Assembly: GCF_001673635.1 (NCBI RefSeq)
Contig: NZ_LZMH01000044.1
Span: 124,001-188,000 of the forward strand
Length of the DNA: 64,000 bases
DNA from: Mycobacterium asiaticum
GTDB taxonomy: Bacteria; Actinomycetota; Actinomycetes; Mycobacteriales; Mycobacteriaceae
Direction of reading: 5' to 3'
In this document: one piece after another, positions 44,439-52,903 of the stretch
Numbering within the stretch: position 1 is the stretch's first letter
How the letters are laid out: each line of letters starts with the position of its first letter
Program-made: the position numbers and the translations under genes
The notes under the pieces: model-generated
Told to the model about the DNA's origin: nothing
Seen by the model: only the letters and a program-made list of their open reading frames with translations
Database searches by the model: none

Positions 44439-44857
44439 ATGACGAGATGGCGGCTCGGCACAGAGTCCCACACGAGTTCGCGCGAGGTGAAGTACCACCC
44501 ACCACGCTCGTAGATGAGCTGATCCCGGAAGATGCCGGTGGCCGGCGCGCTGGCGTCCCCGTCCGCCGCGGCGAAAAGTATTGCCACGCAATGCTGGGTC
44601 GCGTTGACTCCGTCGATATGGATCTCGTTGTCCACGGTGACCAGGCGTTGCCCTCTGCCGCCGTCGAACGCCTCACGCAGATCGGTGAAGGGCTCACCGT
44701 CGCGGACGTAGCTGGCGCCCGAATGACGGAACGTGGCGATCCAGGCGTCCCGGTTGCCCTCGGAGTAGGCCCGATTGTGCCGGGCGGTCAGATTCAGAAT
44801 GCCCGCACGGCCGGTCGCGGCGTGCAGCATCTGCTGTTCCTGATAGGTCATCGTCAT
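44435..44857 (-). CDS. SnoaL-like polyketide cyclase-fold protein
   Basis: A 140-residue NTF2/SnoaL-fold protein. It has ARHNRAYSEGNRDAWIATF, HSGASYVRDGEPFTDLREAF, ATQHCVAILFAAADGD and the end GGWYFTSRELVWDSVPSRH. The fold occurs in steroid isomerases, cyclases, dehydratases and small dioxygenase subunits. The neighbouring Rieske protein raises the last option, but its KshA-type relatives need no beta subunit. ATG 44857 follows a GGAGA site. Confidence 0.75.
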   Translation of the reverse strand: MTMTYQEQQMLHAATGRAGILNLTARHNRAYSEGNRDAWIATFRHSGASYVRDGEPFTDLREAFDGGRGQRLVTVDNEIHIDGVNATQHCVAILFAAADGDASAPATGIFRDQLIYERGGWYFTSRELVWDSVPSRHLVM

Positions 44858-44877
44858 CGTTGTCTCCAACCTGCCTT

Positions 44878-46455
44878 TCACCGGCTCACAATGTATCCGT
44901 GGGTTTCGCGATCCCATGCGCTCGCGCTCACGCCGCGGGCCCGCAACACGTCCTTACGTATCCGGCCGATGACGTTCTTGGGAAGTTCATCGACGGTATC
45001 GACGAATCGGGGGACGCAGAAGTACGGCATGCGGGCGGCGCAGAAGTCCAGCAGGTCCGCGTAATCGAGTGCGGCACCGGGGCGCAGCGTGACGGCGACC
45101 AGGATGTCGTCCTCGCCGAGATCACTGGGTACCGCGACCGCGGCGGCTTCCTGAATCGCCGGGTGACTCATCACCACGGTTTCGACTTCCACAGATGACA
45201 CGTTTTCGCCGCGCCTGCGCACCGAGTCCTTGACCCGGTCCACGTAGGTCAGGTTGTGCCCCGCATCGAGCTTGCCCAGGTCGCCGGTGCGGAACCACTC
45301 CGGATGCGGATCCACTTGAAGTGCTGGATGCCAGTCGGGATGCACATAACCCTGGCTCATCACGCCGGGAAACCTAGGTCGGCAGGTGATCTCACCCACC
45401 GTTCCGGCGGGCACCTCCACGCCGGCGCCGTCGACGATACGCACCTCGAAGTTCGGGTTGAGCCGGCCAGACGTTCCGGGAATCCCTTCGTCGGTAACAT
45501 GTTTGACCGCAAGCGGAAAGGCTTCAGTCATGCCGTACATGGTGACGATGCGACAGCCGTAGCGCTGCTCGATCGCCCGGTAGGAGTTGGCGTCGATCGG
45601 CGCCGCGGAGATGAATCGCAAGGGCAACTGCGCGTCACGCGGATCCGGCGGCAGGCTCTGCAGCATGGTGACCATCGCGCCCGCGCCGACGAAGCCCACC
45701 GCACCGCGGGCGCGCACCTCGTCCCACACCTCACGGGGATGAAAGCCGGCTGCCAACACGGTGGTTCCGCCGACCAGCAGCGGTACAAGCACGCTGGGTG
45801 CCGCGCTCAAATGGAAAAGCGGCATCGCGGTCCACAGCACCTCCCCCGGGCTGAACTGCCACGCCTGGGCGGCGGTAGCGGCCACCGTGAAGAGGTAATT
45901 CCAGGATGTGGCAACAGCTTTCGATGGTCCCGTGGTGCCCGAGGTGAAGAACAGCGCGCCGGGATCGTCCGGCGCCGCGGGGGTGTCGCCTACTGTGGCA
46001 TCGTCATCCAGCGCAACGGCGAGTGCCTCACCGATTACGACAACCTGGGTGTCGCGGTCGAGGTGTCCGGCGATCTCGTCCACCCGCTGTCGCCGATCCG
46101 AGTCGGTGAGAATCAGTTTGGCTCGTGACAACCGCAGGTTGTGCAGCAGGAAGTCGCCTTTGTTGGCGGCGTTGACCGCGGCGCTCACCGCACCGACGCG
46201 CGCCGCACCGAGCCAGAAGTAGACCCATTCCGGACATGTCGCGGTGAACAGAGCCACACCGTCGCCAGGGCCAATTCCATGGTCCGTCAATAGTTTTGCC
46301 GCGGCGCGGGATCGTTGCCGCAGCTGCGCGAAGGTAATGTCGCGACCTGCCACGGACAACATGACCCGACCGGGAAATTGCTCGGCGCGGCGATCGAGCA
46401 CGGCTGGCACGCTGAACCGGTCGACACCGAAGTCGGCGGGCGCCGGAGGTCTCAT
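44878..46455 (-). CDS. Acyl-CoA ligase with altered A10 motif (GR for GK)
   Basis: A 525-residue ANL-superfamily ligase resembling carnitine-type CoA ligases (CaiC). It has the P-loop FFTSGTTGPSKAVATS, MYGMTEAFPLAVK, the ATP-binding WFRTGDLG and the hinge YVDRVKDSVRRRGENVSS. The C-terminal A10 segment reads ELPKNVIGRIRKDVLRARG. Arg stands where the catalytic Lys of the GK motif is normally found, which may weaken adenylation. It overlaps the upstream Rieske stop by 1 bp (TGATG) and belongs to the minus-strand operon. Confidence 0.9.
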   Translation of the reverse strand: MRPPAPADFGVDRFSVPAVLDRRAEQFPGRVMLSVAGRDITFAQLRQRSRAAAKLLTDHGIGPGDGVALFTATCPEWVYFWLGAARVGAVSAAVNAANKGDFLLHNLRLSRAKLILTDSDRRQRVDEIAGHLDRDTQVVVIGEALAVALDDDATVGDTPAAPDDPGALFFTSGTTGPSKAVATSWNYLFTVAATAAQAWQFSPGEVLWTAMPLFHLSAAPSVLVPLLVGGTTVLAAGFHPREVWDEVRARGAVGFVGAGAMVTMLQSLPPDPRDAQLPLRFISAAPIDANSYRAIEQRYGCRIVTMYGMTEAFPLAVKHVTDEGIPGTSGRLNPNFEVRIVDGAGVEVPAGTVGEITCRPRFPGVMSQGYVHPDWHPALQVDPHPEWFRTGDLGKLDAGHNLTYVDRVKDSVRRRGENVSSVEVETVVMSHPAIQEAAAVAVPSDLGEDDILVAVTLRPGAALDYADLLDFCAARMPYFCVPRFVDTVDELPKNVIGRIRKDVLRARGVSASAWDRETHGYIVSR

Positions 46456-47570
46456 CAGGCCGGCGCGGCCGCCGGGTCCGGTTCGCCGTCGGCGGTGTAA
46501 CCGAAGTCGTTGGGCGACGGTTGGGTACCCGGGTAGAAGCGGTGCGCCCAGCGGCGCAGCGCCGCATAGTCGTGCGCCTCTTCCGGCGCCAGGTTGGGCT
46601 TTTCCAAATACTTCATGTTCTCCCAGGTGAAGAAGTCCTGTTTGATGACTTCCTGTTGCAGCGCCAGGAATTTCGCGGCCCGGCCGGTGGGGGCGTCGCC
46701 GTCGTCGCCGGCCTCGCGAATGGAGGCCTGTGTGTAGAAGTAGTCGGTGTAGTCTTCATCGACCGGGGTCTGGCCGGTGACCTGGACGGTGGCGACCAGG
46801 TCGCTGGGAAAGCGCACGATGCCCAGCCCCAACGAATAGTTGTCGTAGATGATCTTGGCGTCGACCGGGCCGTTCGGCGTCAGCCAGGTCTTGGCGCGGC
46901 CGCCCCCGAAATGCGCGTTGACCGTGGCATGCAGGTGATATCCCGAGACCTCGAACGATGCCGTGTTGGCCGGGTTGGCGGCCTTGTGCACATACTGGAC
47001 GTGGTAGGGGTCGGCGGCGTTTTCGATGATCATCTGCGCGTGCACCTTGACCCGGTTGACCATCCGGGTGTGTGGGTGCAACGGGTAGTACTCGTTGGTT
47101 TCCAGTTCGGGCAGCACCGGCGGCTGCCAGTAGGGCGCGCGGCCGTGCCGCTCGTGCCACACCAGGATGAAGCCGTACCACTCGGTGACGGGATAGGTGC
47201 GGATGCGGACGTTGTTCTTGCAGCCGATCTTGCTGTACGGAATCAGCGCATTGGTGCCGTCGCCGCGCCACTGCCAGCCGTGCCAGGGACAGACGATGTG
47301 TTCGCCCTCGACGGTGCCGCCCACGCCCATGTTGGCGCCAAGGTGCTGGCAGTAGGCGTCCAGGACGTGCACCTTGCCGGTTGCGGTGCGGAACAGCACC
47401 AACTCCTCGCCGAAGTAGTGCACGCGCTTGACCTGGCCGGCGGCCAGGTCGGAGGCGAAGCCGACGATGAACCAGCCCGTCGGGAAGCGGTAGGTGGACA
47501 GGGCGATGCCCGAGGACCCGAACTCTCGTTCGGACGGGTCCGCTGTCGCGTCTGGTGCAATTTCCGTCAC
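46455..47570 (-). CDS. KshA-like Rieske monooxygenase component
   Basis: A 371-residue Rieske oxygenase related to 3-ketosteroid 9alpha-hydroxylase KshA. The Rieske site is AYCQHLG (Cys74, His76) and CPWHGW (Cys94, His97). The iron site is in IENAADPYHVQYVHK (Asn184, Asp187, His190, His195). GTG 47570 has GGAG about 6 bases upstream; GTG 47588 would add six residues. A 178-bp gap with two palindromes lies upstream, so it may have its own promoter besides read-through from the ferredoxin. It probably works with the ferredoxin at 47749; no reductase is seen nearby. Confidence 0.92.
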   Translation of the reverse strand: MTEIAPDATADPSEREFGSSGIALSTYRFPTGWFIVGFASDLAAGQVKRVHYFGEELVLFRTATGKVHVLDAYCQHLGANMGVGGTVEGEHIVCPWHGWQWRGDGTNALIPYSKIGCKNNVRIRTYPVTEWYGFILVWHERHGRAPYWQPPVLPELETNEYYPLHPHTRMVNRVKVHAQMIIENAADPYHVQYVHKAANPANTASFEVSGYHLHATVNAHFGGGRAKTWLTPNGPVDAKIIYDNYSLGLGIVRFPSDLVATVQVTGQTPVDEDYTDYFYTQASIREAGDDGDAPTGRAAKFLALQQEVIKQDFFTWENMKYLEKPNLAPEEAHDYAALRRWAHRFYPGTQPSPNDFGYTADGEPDPAAAPA

Positions 47571-47649
47571 GAGTTCTCCGTTTCCCACGCGGCCGCGCGG
47601 CGACGAGGCCGCCCGCGCACCCGCGGTTCGACGACTGTGTCTATTTTTA

Positions 47650-47658
47650 CTATTTTAG
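47650..47658. promoter_or_regulatory. Shared island palindrome, copy 2 (CTATTTTAG)
   Basis: CTA-TTT-TAG, with an outer GTCTA/TAGAC pair at 47639-47643 and 47656-47660. It lies in the gap upstream of the minus-strand Rieske gene, 80-88 bases before its start. It shares TTTACTATTTT with the region at 52882-52892. Confidence 0.6.
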
Positions 47659-47659
47659 A

Positions 47660-47674
47660 CATTGAACGTCAATG
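47660..47674. promoter_or_regulatory. Perfect 15-bp palindrome CATTGA-ACG-TCAATG
   Basis: The 6-bp arms are exact inverted copies around a 3-bp spacer, immediately next to the CTATTTTAG element. It is unrelated in sequence to that element and may be a second regulator's site upstream of the Rieske gene. Confidence 0.5.
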
Positions 47675-47748
47675 TGGGCGCTCCGGCTATGCCACGCCCT
47701 GTGACGCTCCGAGACCAATGGCATTGCGCCATCTGACTTCTCGTGGTG

Positions 47749-47940
47749 TTACTCGACAATGCGCAGCGCGGCCCGCGGACATTGGTCCACGGCGGCGCGG
47801 ACGTCGATCTCCCGGTCCGGCGGCACCGGCCCGTCGGCGATCTGGACGACGTCCTCATCACCCAACTCGAAGATGTCTGGCGCGATGGATTCGCAGAACC
47901 CGTTGGCCTCACACATATCCGCGTCAACAATCACCCGCAT
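47749..47940 (-). CDS. Three-cysteine ferredoxin (3Fe-4S type)
   Basis: A 63-residue ferredoxin. The ligand cysteines are DMCEANGFC (Cys10, Cys16) and QCPRAAL (Cys54); the cysteine missing from the usual four suggests a [3Fe-4S] cluster, as in mycobacterial P450-linked ferredoxins. Here it sits 16 bp after the CoA transferase and upstream of a Rieske component, so it may serve an oxygenase. ATG 47940 has an AAAGGGG site upstream. Confidence 0.92.
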   Translation of the reverse strand: MRVIVDADMCEANGFCESIAPDIFELGDEDVVQIADGPVPPDREIDVRAAVDQCPRAALRIVE

Positions 47941-47955
47941 CGGCTGCCCCTTTCC

Positions 47956-50334
47956 CTAGAGACCCACTGGCCGGGTCCCGATCACCCCGTCGGCGGCGAG
48001 GCGCGCGAGTTCTTCCTCGGTCAGTCCGCACTGATCGCGCAGTACGTCTTCATTGTGCTCCCCCAACGTCGGCGGGGGCCGCCGCAGCCATTCCCGCTGG
48101 CCCTCGAGCCGCGCGAACGGTGGGGTCGGATACAGGCCGGTGCCGGTCCGTGGATGGTCCAGCGACTCGAGGAAGCCGCGCGCCCGCAGTTGCGCATTCT
48201 CTGTGACCAGCGACGGTGATACGACGGGAGCGGCGGGCACACCGGCCTGCGCCAGCCGCTCCACCGTGGCATCGAGCGGTTGGCCGGCGAACCAGTCCTG
48301 TAGCCGGCGGTCGATCTCGTCGGCGCGTCGCCGCCGCCCGGCGGTCGTAGTGAGTTCGGCATCCGCAAACGGGGCCAGACCGACCAGTTCAACCAATGCC
48401 GACCACTGCCCGTCATCGCAGATGCTGACCGCGATCCAGTCGTCGGCGCCCGCGCAGCGGTAGATGTTCTGCAGGGCTCCGCCGTGGCCCCGGTTACCGC
48501 GCCGGTCCAGCGTTTTGCCGTACACCTCGGCTTCGATGGGCTGGATTGCGGTGGTGTTCAGTACCGTTTCGAGCATCGGCAGTTCGACTTGCTGGCCGGT
48601 GCCGGTGCGCTCCGCAGAATTCAGGGCCGCCAGTACCGCGAAGGCGGCGTGCACACCCGCCAGCGGATCACAGGCACCGCGCGGAGTGACCGGCGGCGCT
48701 TCGGGCAAGCCCGTCACCCACGTCAAGCCGCCGATCTGTTCCATGGTGGGCGCGAACCCGACCCGTTCACGCCACGGCCCGTCCAAACCGAATGCCGGCA
48801 TCCGGACGACGACCAAATGCGGGTTGATCCGCAACAGCACATCGGCGGTGAGCCCGAAGTGATCCATCACCCGCGGTGAGAAGTTCTCGATCACCACATC
48901 GGCACCGGCCACCAGGGTCCGGAACAGTCCGCGTCCCTGCTCGGACCCCAAATCCAGTGTGACGGAACGCTTGTTGGTGTTCATCGCGTGAAAAACCCAG
49001 CCGTATTCCCACCAGTCATCCACATCGGTGCGCATACCACCCGAGTAGCGGATGCCGTCGGGACGCTGGATCGACTCCACCTTGATCACGTCGGCTCCGA
49101 ACGCGGCCAGCAGATGCGTGGCCGCCGGGCCGGCCCAGAAGGCGGTCAGGTCGACGATCCGCACACCCTCCAGGGGCAAGCCGGTGACTGTCGATCCCGT
49201 CCTGGATTCCCTTGGCTGCCAGGCTGGTTCGTCATTGTCGGCGCCGATATCGGGTGTCCGCCCCACCGGTGAGGGGGCGCACCGCGTCATCAGCCACGGC
49301 GGCCGGGGCTGGTGAAAACCGGCCGGGTTGGCGATGAACACACCGCGTTGGGTCATGTACTCCATTTCCCGGACGGTGGCGCCGTTGCCGAGCGGGGCGA
49401 TCGGCAACCGGAACAGCTGCCCCAGCTCGACGATCTCGGCGACGGTGCGTTCGGCCATCCACGGACCGATCGATTCGTAGATGAAGTCGCGGTACTCCCA
49501 ACGGCCGATCTGAAAGCGCAGCTGCGGAATGTCTTCGAACTGCGGACATTCGACCATCGCCGCGAAGTCCAGCCACTGCTGGCCGGTGACCATGGTGATG
49601 CCGACGTAACCGTCTTTCGCCGGGACGATCGAGGGCACCTCCAGGGTGCGTCGCACCGGCGGGACTTGCAGCAACTGGGAATGCAGCCACTCGCTGCTCT
49701 GCATCGCCGTGATGGCCTCGAGCATGGACAGATCCAGATGCTCCCCCGGTCCACCCCGCTCGACGCGTCGGCGCACCGCCAGGGCACCGCAGGCGGCGTA
49801 GACCCCGCCCATGTATTCGCCGAGGTCGCCACCGATCGAGATCGGCGGTCCGGCGGGATCGCCGCGGAAGCCGGTGCAGCCGGACCAGGCCTGCAGGGTG
49901 AATTCGGTGGCGGCGCGTTCGGCGTAGGGACCGGTCCAGCCGAAATCGGAAATCGTGACGACAATCGCCCGCGCGGACTGTTGTAGCAGCCGCTGCGGTT
50001 CAACACCCAGGGCCGCGGCTTGCGAACGGCCCCCGGTCACGACGATGACGTCCGCGGCGGCGAGTTCGGCATGGTAGCGCTCGTCCTGCGGCAGGCTCAG
50101 ACTGCGCTTGCCGGCGTTGAGATAGGAGAACAACGGCGACGCCGGGCGCTTCACCGGCGAACAGGTCGCGGAGTACCGGCGCAGGGGATCTCCTTGCGGC
50201 GGTTCCAGTTTGCGGACCTCGGCGCCGGCGTCGGCCAGCAACTTGCCGCAATAGCTGCCGGCCAAGCGGTCACTGATCTCGACGACCCGGAGTTCTTCGA
50301 GCGGTGTCGGCCGGCTACCGGCCACGTCACTCAC
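47956..50334 (-). CDS. Fused two-domain CaiB/BaiF family III CoA transferase
   Basis: A 792-residue protein made of two complete family III CoA-transferase domains. Domain 1 (about 10-350) has ADAGAEVRKLEPPQGDPLR and Asp170 in ISIGGDLGEYMGGV. Domain 2 (about 388-785) has LEGVRIVDLTAFWAGPAAT, FGADVIKVESIQRPDG, ENFSPRVMDHFGL and Asp556 in GACDPLAGVHAAF. Both catalytic Asp residues are kept. Single-domain members act as interlocked dimers, so the fusion may be a built-in dimer. It transfers CoA to an unknown carboxylate. GTG 50334 is the likely start. It is the first gene of the minus-strand operon. Confidence 0.9.
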   Translation of the reverse strand: MSDVAGSRPTPLEELRVVEISDRLAGSYCGKLLADAGAEVRKLEPPQGDPLRRYSATCSPVKRPASPLFSYLNAGKRSLSLPQDERYHAELAAADVIVVTGGRSQAAALGVEPQRLLQQSARAIVVTISDFGWTGPYAERAATEFTLQAWSGCTGFRGDPAGPPISIGGDLGEYMGGVYAACGALAVRRRVERGGPGEHLDLSMLEAITAMQSSEWLHSQLLQVPPVRRTLEVPSIVPAKDGYVGITMVTGQQWLDFAAMVECPQFEDIPQLRFQIGRWEYRDFIYESIGPWMAERTVAEIVELGQLFRLPIAPLGNGATVREMEYMTQRGVFIANPAGFHQPRPPWLMTRCAPSPVGRTPDIGADNDEPAWQPRESRTGSTVTGLPLEGVRIVDLTAFWAGPAATHLLAAFGADVIKVESIQRPDGIRYSGGMRTDVDDWWEYGWVFHAMNTNKRSVTLDLGSEQGRGLFRTLVAGADVVIENFSPRVMDHFGLTADVLLRINPHLVVVRMPAFGLDGPWRERVGFAPTMEQIGGLTWVTGLPEAPPVTPRGACDPLAGVHAAFAVLAALNSAERTGTGQQVELPMLETVLNTTAIQPIEAEVYGKTLDRRGNRGHGGALQNIYRCAGADDWIAVSICDDGQWSALVELVGLAPFADAELTTTAGRRRRADEIDRRLQDWFAGQPLDATVERLAQAGVPAAPVVSPSLVTENAQLRARGFLESLDHPRTGTGLYPTPPFARLEGQREWLRRPPPTLGEHNEDVLRDQCGLTEEELARLAADGVIGTRPVGL

Positions 50335-50355
50335 GCGGCTATTTATACCATTACT

Positions 50356-50366
50356 GCTAAAATAGC
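50356..50366. promoter_or_regulatory. Shared island palindrome, copy 3 (GCTAAAATAGC)
   Basis: GCTA-AAA-TAGC; the minus strand reads GCTATTTTAGC. It lies in the 98-bp gap between the divergent CoA transferase and GntR regulator, the expected place for an autoregulatory operator of that regulator. Confidence 0.65.
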
Positions 50367-50432
50367 TAAGCCAGTCGAGTTCGCGCGCCCGCGGCCGTGT
50401 GCTCTGTCCTGCTGTAGGTTGCGAGGAATCGG

Positions 50433-51254
50433 ATGACCGCCCTGGGTATTGGACCCGACGCCCGGCGCCGGCTGTCGGCGCCGAGGATCGCTGAAATCGT
50501 AGCCGACGAGTTGCGCCGTCAGATCATCGACGGTGAACTCGCCGACGGCGACCTGTTGCCGCGCCAGGAAGTGCTGGTCGACCAGTTCAAGGTGAGCCTG
50601 GTCTCGCTGCGCGAAGCCCTGCGGATCTTGGAGACCGAGGGCCTGGTCTCGGTGCGGCGGGGCAATCGCGGCGGCGCTGTGGTGCACGCGCCGGCCAAGA
50701 CCAGCGCTGCCTACATGCTCGGATTGGTGTTGCAGAGCGAGAACGTCGCCGTCAGCGACCTGGGCGCGGCGTTGCAGGAACTCGAACCGGCTTGCGCCGC
50801 CCTGGCCGCTCAACGGCCGGACCGCGCCGACACCTTGGTGCCCGAGCTCAAACAGGTCAACGAGGCCATGGCCGAGAACCTTGAAGACGGACGGCAATTC
50901 ACCGAAATCGGCCGCCAATTCCACAATCTTATCGTTCGTGGCTGCGGCAACCACACCATCATCGCCGTCGTGGGCAGCCTGGAAACCCTGTGGTCGAGCC
51001 ACGAACAGCAGTGGGCCGACGAAAGCTCGGCGCGCGGCACCTACCCGTCGCTGGCCAAGCGACGTGCCGCGTTGAACACCCACATCAAGCTCACCGAGAC
51101 GATCGCCGAGGGCGACGTGGACCGGGCGCGGCGCATCGCCGGCCGGCACCTTGCGGACACGCAAACCTACGTGCTGTCCGGCCGGCCCGAACAACGCATC
51201 CATGCGTTGTCTCCGCAGGCGATGTCACGGCCGCGGGATATCCGCCGGCCATAA
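50433..51254 (+). CDS. GntR family regulator, FCD domain (FadR subfamily)
   Basis: A 273-residue regulator. The winged helix-turn-helix spans about residues 15-85 (IAEIVADELRRQIIDGELAD, VSLVSLREALRILETEGLVS). The effector-binding FCD domain follows (ALQELEPACAALAAQ, REIGRQFH-like EIGRQFHNLIV, and HIKLTETIAEGDVDRARRIA). FadR-type proteins sense acids or acyl-CoA compounds. It is divergent from the CoA-transferase operon, and the gap between them contains a GCTAAAATAGC palindrome. It is the natural candidate regulator of the island. A GAGG site 7 bases upstream supports ATG 50433. Confidence 0.92.
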   Translation: MTALGIGPDARRRLSAPRIAEIVADELRRQIIDGELADGDLLPRQEVLVDQFKVSLVSLREALRILETEGLVSVRRGNRGGAVVHAPAKTSAAYMLGLVLQSENVAVSDLGAALQELEPACAALAAQRPDRADTLVPELKQVNEAMAENLEDGRQFTEIGRQFHNLIVRGCGNHTIIAVVGSLETLWSSHEQQWADESSARGTYPSLAKRRAALNTHIKLTETIAEGDVDRARRIAGRHLADTQTYVLSGRPEQRIHALSPQAMSRPRDIRRP

Positions 51255-51274
51255 GCCCGCGCTGAGGCAAACCG

Positions 51275-52015
51275 TTGACAACTCCACGGACCGCGTTGGT
51301 CACCGGCGGCAGCGGCGGCATCGGAAAAGCCTGCGCCGCCAAGCTTTGTCAGATGGGTTACGACGTGGTGGTGGCGGCACGCCGCGCCGCGCCGCTGCGG
51401 GCGGCCGCCGAAGAGATCGGCGCCCGGCCGGTAGTGGCCGATGCGACGGACCCGGACGGATTCGGCGCCGCGATAGCCGAGTTCAACCGCATCGACCTCG
51501 TTGTCCACGCGGCCGGCGCGCTGGGTGGAACGTACGCGCGCAAGCAGACTTTCGAGCAGTGGCGGGCCATCATCTCGGCCAATCTCGACTCCTGCTTCGT
51601 GGTGACATCGGCGGTGCTGCCCCGCATGCGCCCGGGTTCGCGACTGATCTTCATCTCCTCCTCGGCCGCCCACGAACCGATGATGGCGCGGACCGCCTAT
51701 TCCGCGTCGAAGGCCGGCATGAACGCGTTCGCCCGCGCGCTCGCAATGGAAGTGGACCGCGACGGTATCGCCGTGCACCTGGTCACCCCCGGCCCAGTAG
51801 AAACCGAGATGCTGCAGGATGTTCCGTTCGAGATGTACGCGATCCAGGCGTCCGACATCGCGGCGGCCGTGGCATGGTTGGACACCGTCGAACCGTCGGT
51901 CGACCTGCCAGAGATCCGGCTCAGCGCGGTAGAACGCGGGCCGTTCGCCCGCTCACCGGTCGTGCCTACCGAAGCCCGCCGGCGCGCTACGGCGAAGCGT
52001 GCGGAAAGCTCTTGA
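51275..52015 (+). CDS. Short-chain dehydrogenase/reductase
   Basis: A 246-residue classical SDR. It has TGGSGGIG (residues 9-16), VHAAGAL, the catalytic Ser in IFISSSAAHE and YSASK. The C-terminus is longer and more basic than usual. TTG 51275 with a GAGG site is the only suitable start, 20 bp after the GntR stop, so it is probably co-transcribed. It likely oxidises a hydroxyacyl-CoA or hydroxysteroid-like intermediate. The tail overlaps the convergent LLM gene by 29 bp. Confidence 0.9.
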   Translation: MTTPRTALVTGGSGGIGKACAAKLCQMGYDVVVAARRAAPLRAAAEEIGARPVVADATDPDGFGAAIAEFNRIDLVVHAAGALGGTYARKQTFEQWRAIISANLDSCFVVTSAVLPRMRPGSRLIFISSSAAHEPMMARTAYSASKAGMNAFARALAMEVDRDGIAVHLVTPGPVETEMLQDVPFEMYAIQASDIAAAVAWLDTVEPSVDLPEIRLSAVERGPFARSPVVPTEARRRATAKRAESS

Positions 52016-52829
52016 TCACCGTCTCGCCGAACTCGGCCAGCGACTGCGGCGCGGCGAAATCGGCGAACCAGACATAGACGCGTTCCACGCCTTGGGTGGT
52101 CAGCCCCACGAAGTGGGCGGTCAGCTCGTCGGCGTCACCGCAGACCAGACCCGGCCCGAGGTGACCGAACCTGCGGGTGCTGACCTCACGCACGGTCGCC
52201 GGGTCGTCGCCCGCCCGCACGAAACCGACCATCTGCTGGACCGAGATCCGGGCTGCGCCCACCGCATCGGCCAGTCGCGGAAGCCGGTCGAGGTGATTTG
52301 CCTGCAGGTTCCACCAATCCGCGTGTTCGGCAACCAGTTTCATCAGCCGGCGACCACTACCGCCGAGCACCAGCGGAATCGGGGCGGTGGGCGTCGGCTG
52401 CTGTTCGCCGGACCAGTAGCGTTTGATCGCGGCCAGGTGGCGGCCGAGCTGTTCGACGCGGGCCACCGGATCTTGCTGACCTATTTCGAATTTGGTGAAC
52501 TCGGCGGGCCAGGAGCCCGACCCGAGGCCGAGGTCGAACCGGCCTTCGGAGGCCGCGCACAGCGTGACGGCCTGCTTGGCGAGCACCGCCGGATGCCGGA
52601 ACGCATCGCAGAGTACGAGATGGCCGACGCGCAGCCGATGCGTCCTCGCCGCCACCCAGGTGGCAATGCCCATTGCCTCCCAGATGTTTTCGCGAGGCTG
52701 GCCGGGTGCTTCCAGATGATCGATGAACGCTATTCCGTCGAACCCGCTGGCTTCGGCCCGCAGGGCGCGCTCCGAAATATCGGCGACCGCCACCCGAACC
52801 TGCGGCAGGAACAGATACCACTCGACCAT
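51987..52829 (-). CDS. LLM class (F420- or FMN-dependent) oxidoreductase
   Basis: A 280-residue luciferase-like monooxygenase-fold enzyme. Features are SGFDGIAFIDHLEAPGQPR, RTHRLRVGHLVLCDAFRHP, LAKQAVTLCAASEGRFDLGL, SGSWPAEF and VLGGSGRRLMKLVAEHADWW. Mycobacterial members often use coenzyme F420. It stands alone on the minus strand within the island and faces the acyl-CoA dehydrogenase operon across an 81-bp divergent gap. Confidence 0.9.
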   Translation of the reverse strand: MVEWYLFLPQVRVAVADISERALRAEASGFDGIAFIDHLEAPGQPRENIWEAMGIATWVAARTHRLRVGHLVLCDAFRHPAVLAKQAVTLCAASEGRFDLGLGSGSWPAEFTKFEIGQQDPVARVEQLGRHLAAIKRYWSGEQQPTPTAPIPLVLGGSGRRLMKLVAEHADWWNLQANHLDRLPRLADAVGAARISVQQMVGFVRAGDDPATVREVSTRRFGHLGPGLVCGDADELTAHFVGLTTQGVERVYVWFADFAAPQSLAEFGETVIKSFPHASP

Positions 52830-52894
52830 CCGACCACCTAAGCACGCACAGGGCCGGCAGCGTTTGCGCGGCGGTGGCTAGTTTACTATTTTTA

Positions 52895-52903
52895 TTATGT
52901 TAG
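52895..52903. promoter_or_regulatory. Shared island palindrome, copy 4 (imperfect, TTATGTTAG)
   Basis: One mismatch from CTATGTTAG, in the divergent gap before the acyl-CoA dehydrogenase operon. The same gap carries GTTTACTATTTT (52881-52892), shared with the region at 47646. It lies 8 bases before the ATG and next to the AGGGG ribosome site. Confidence 0.45.
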
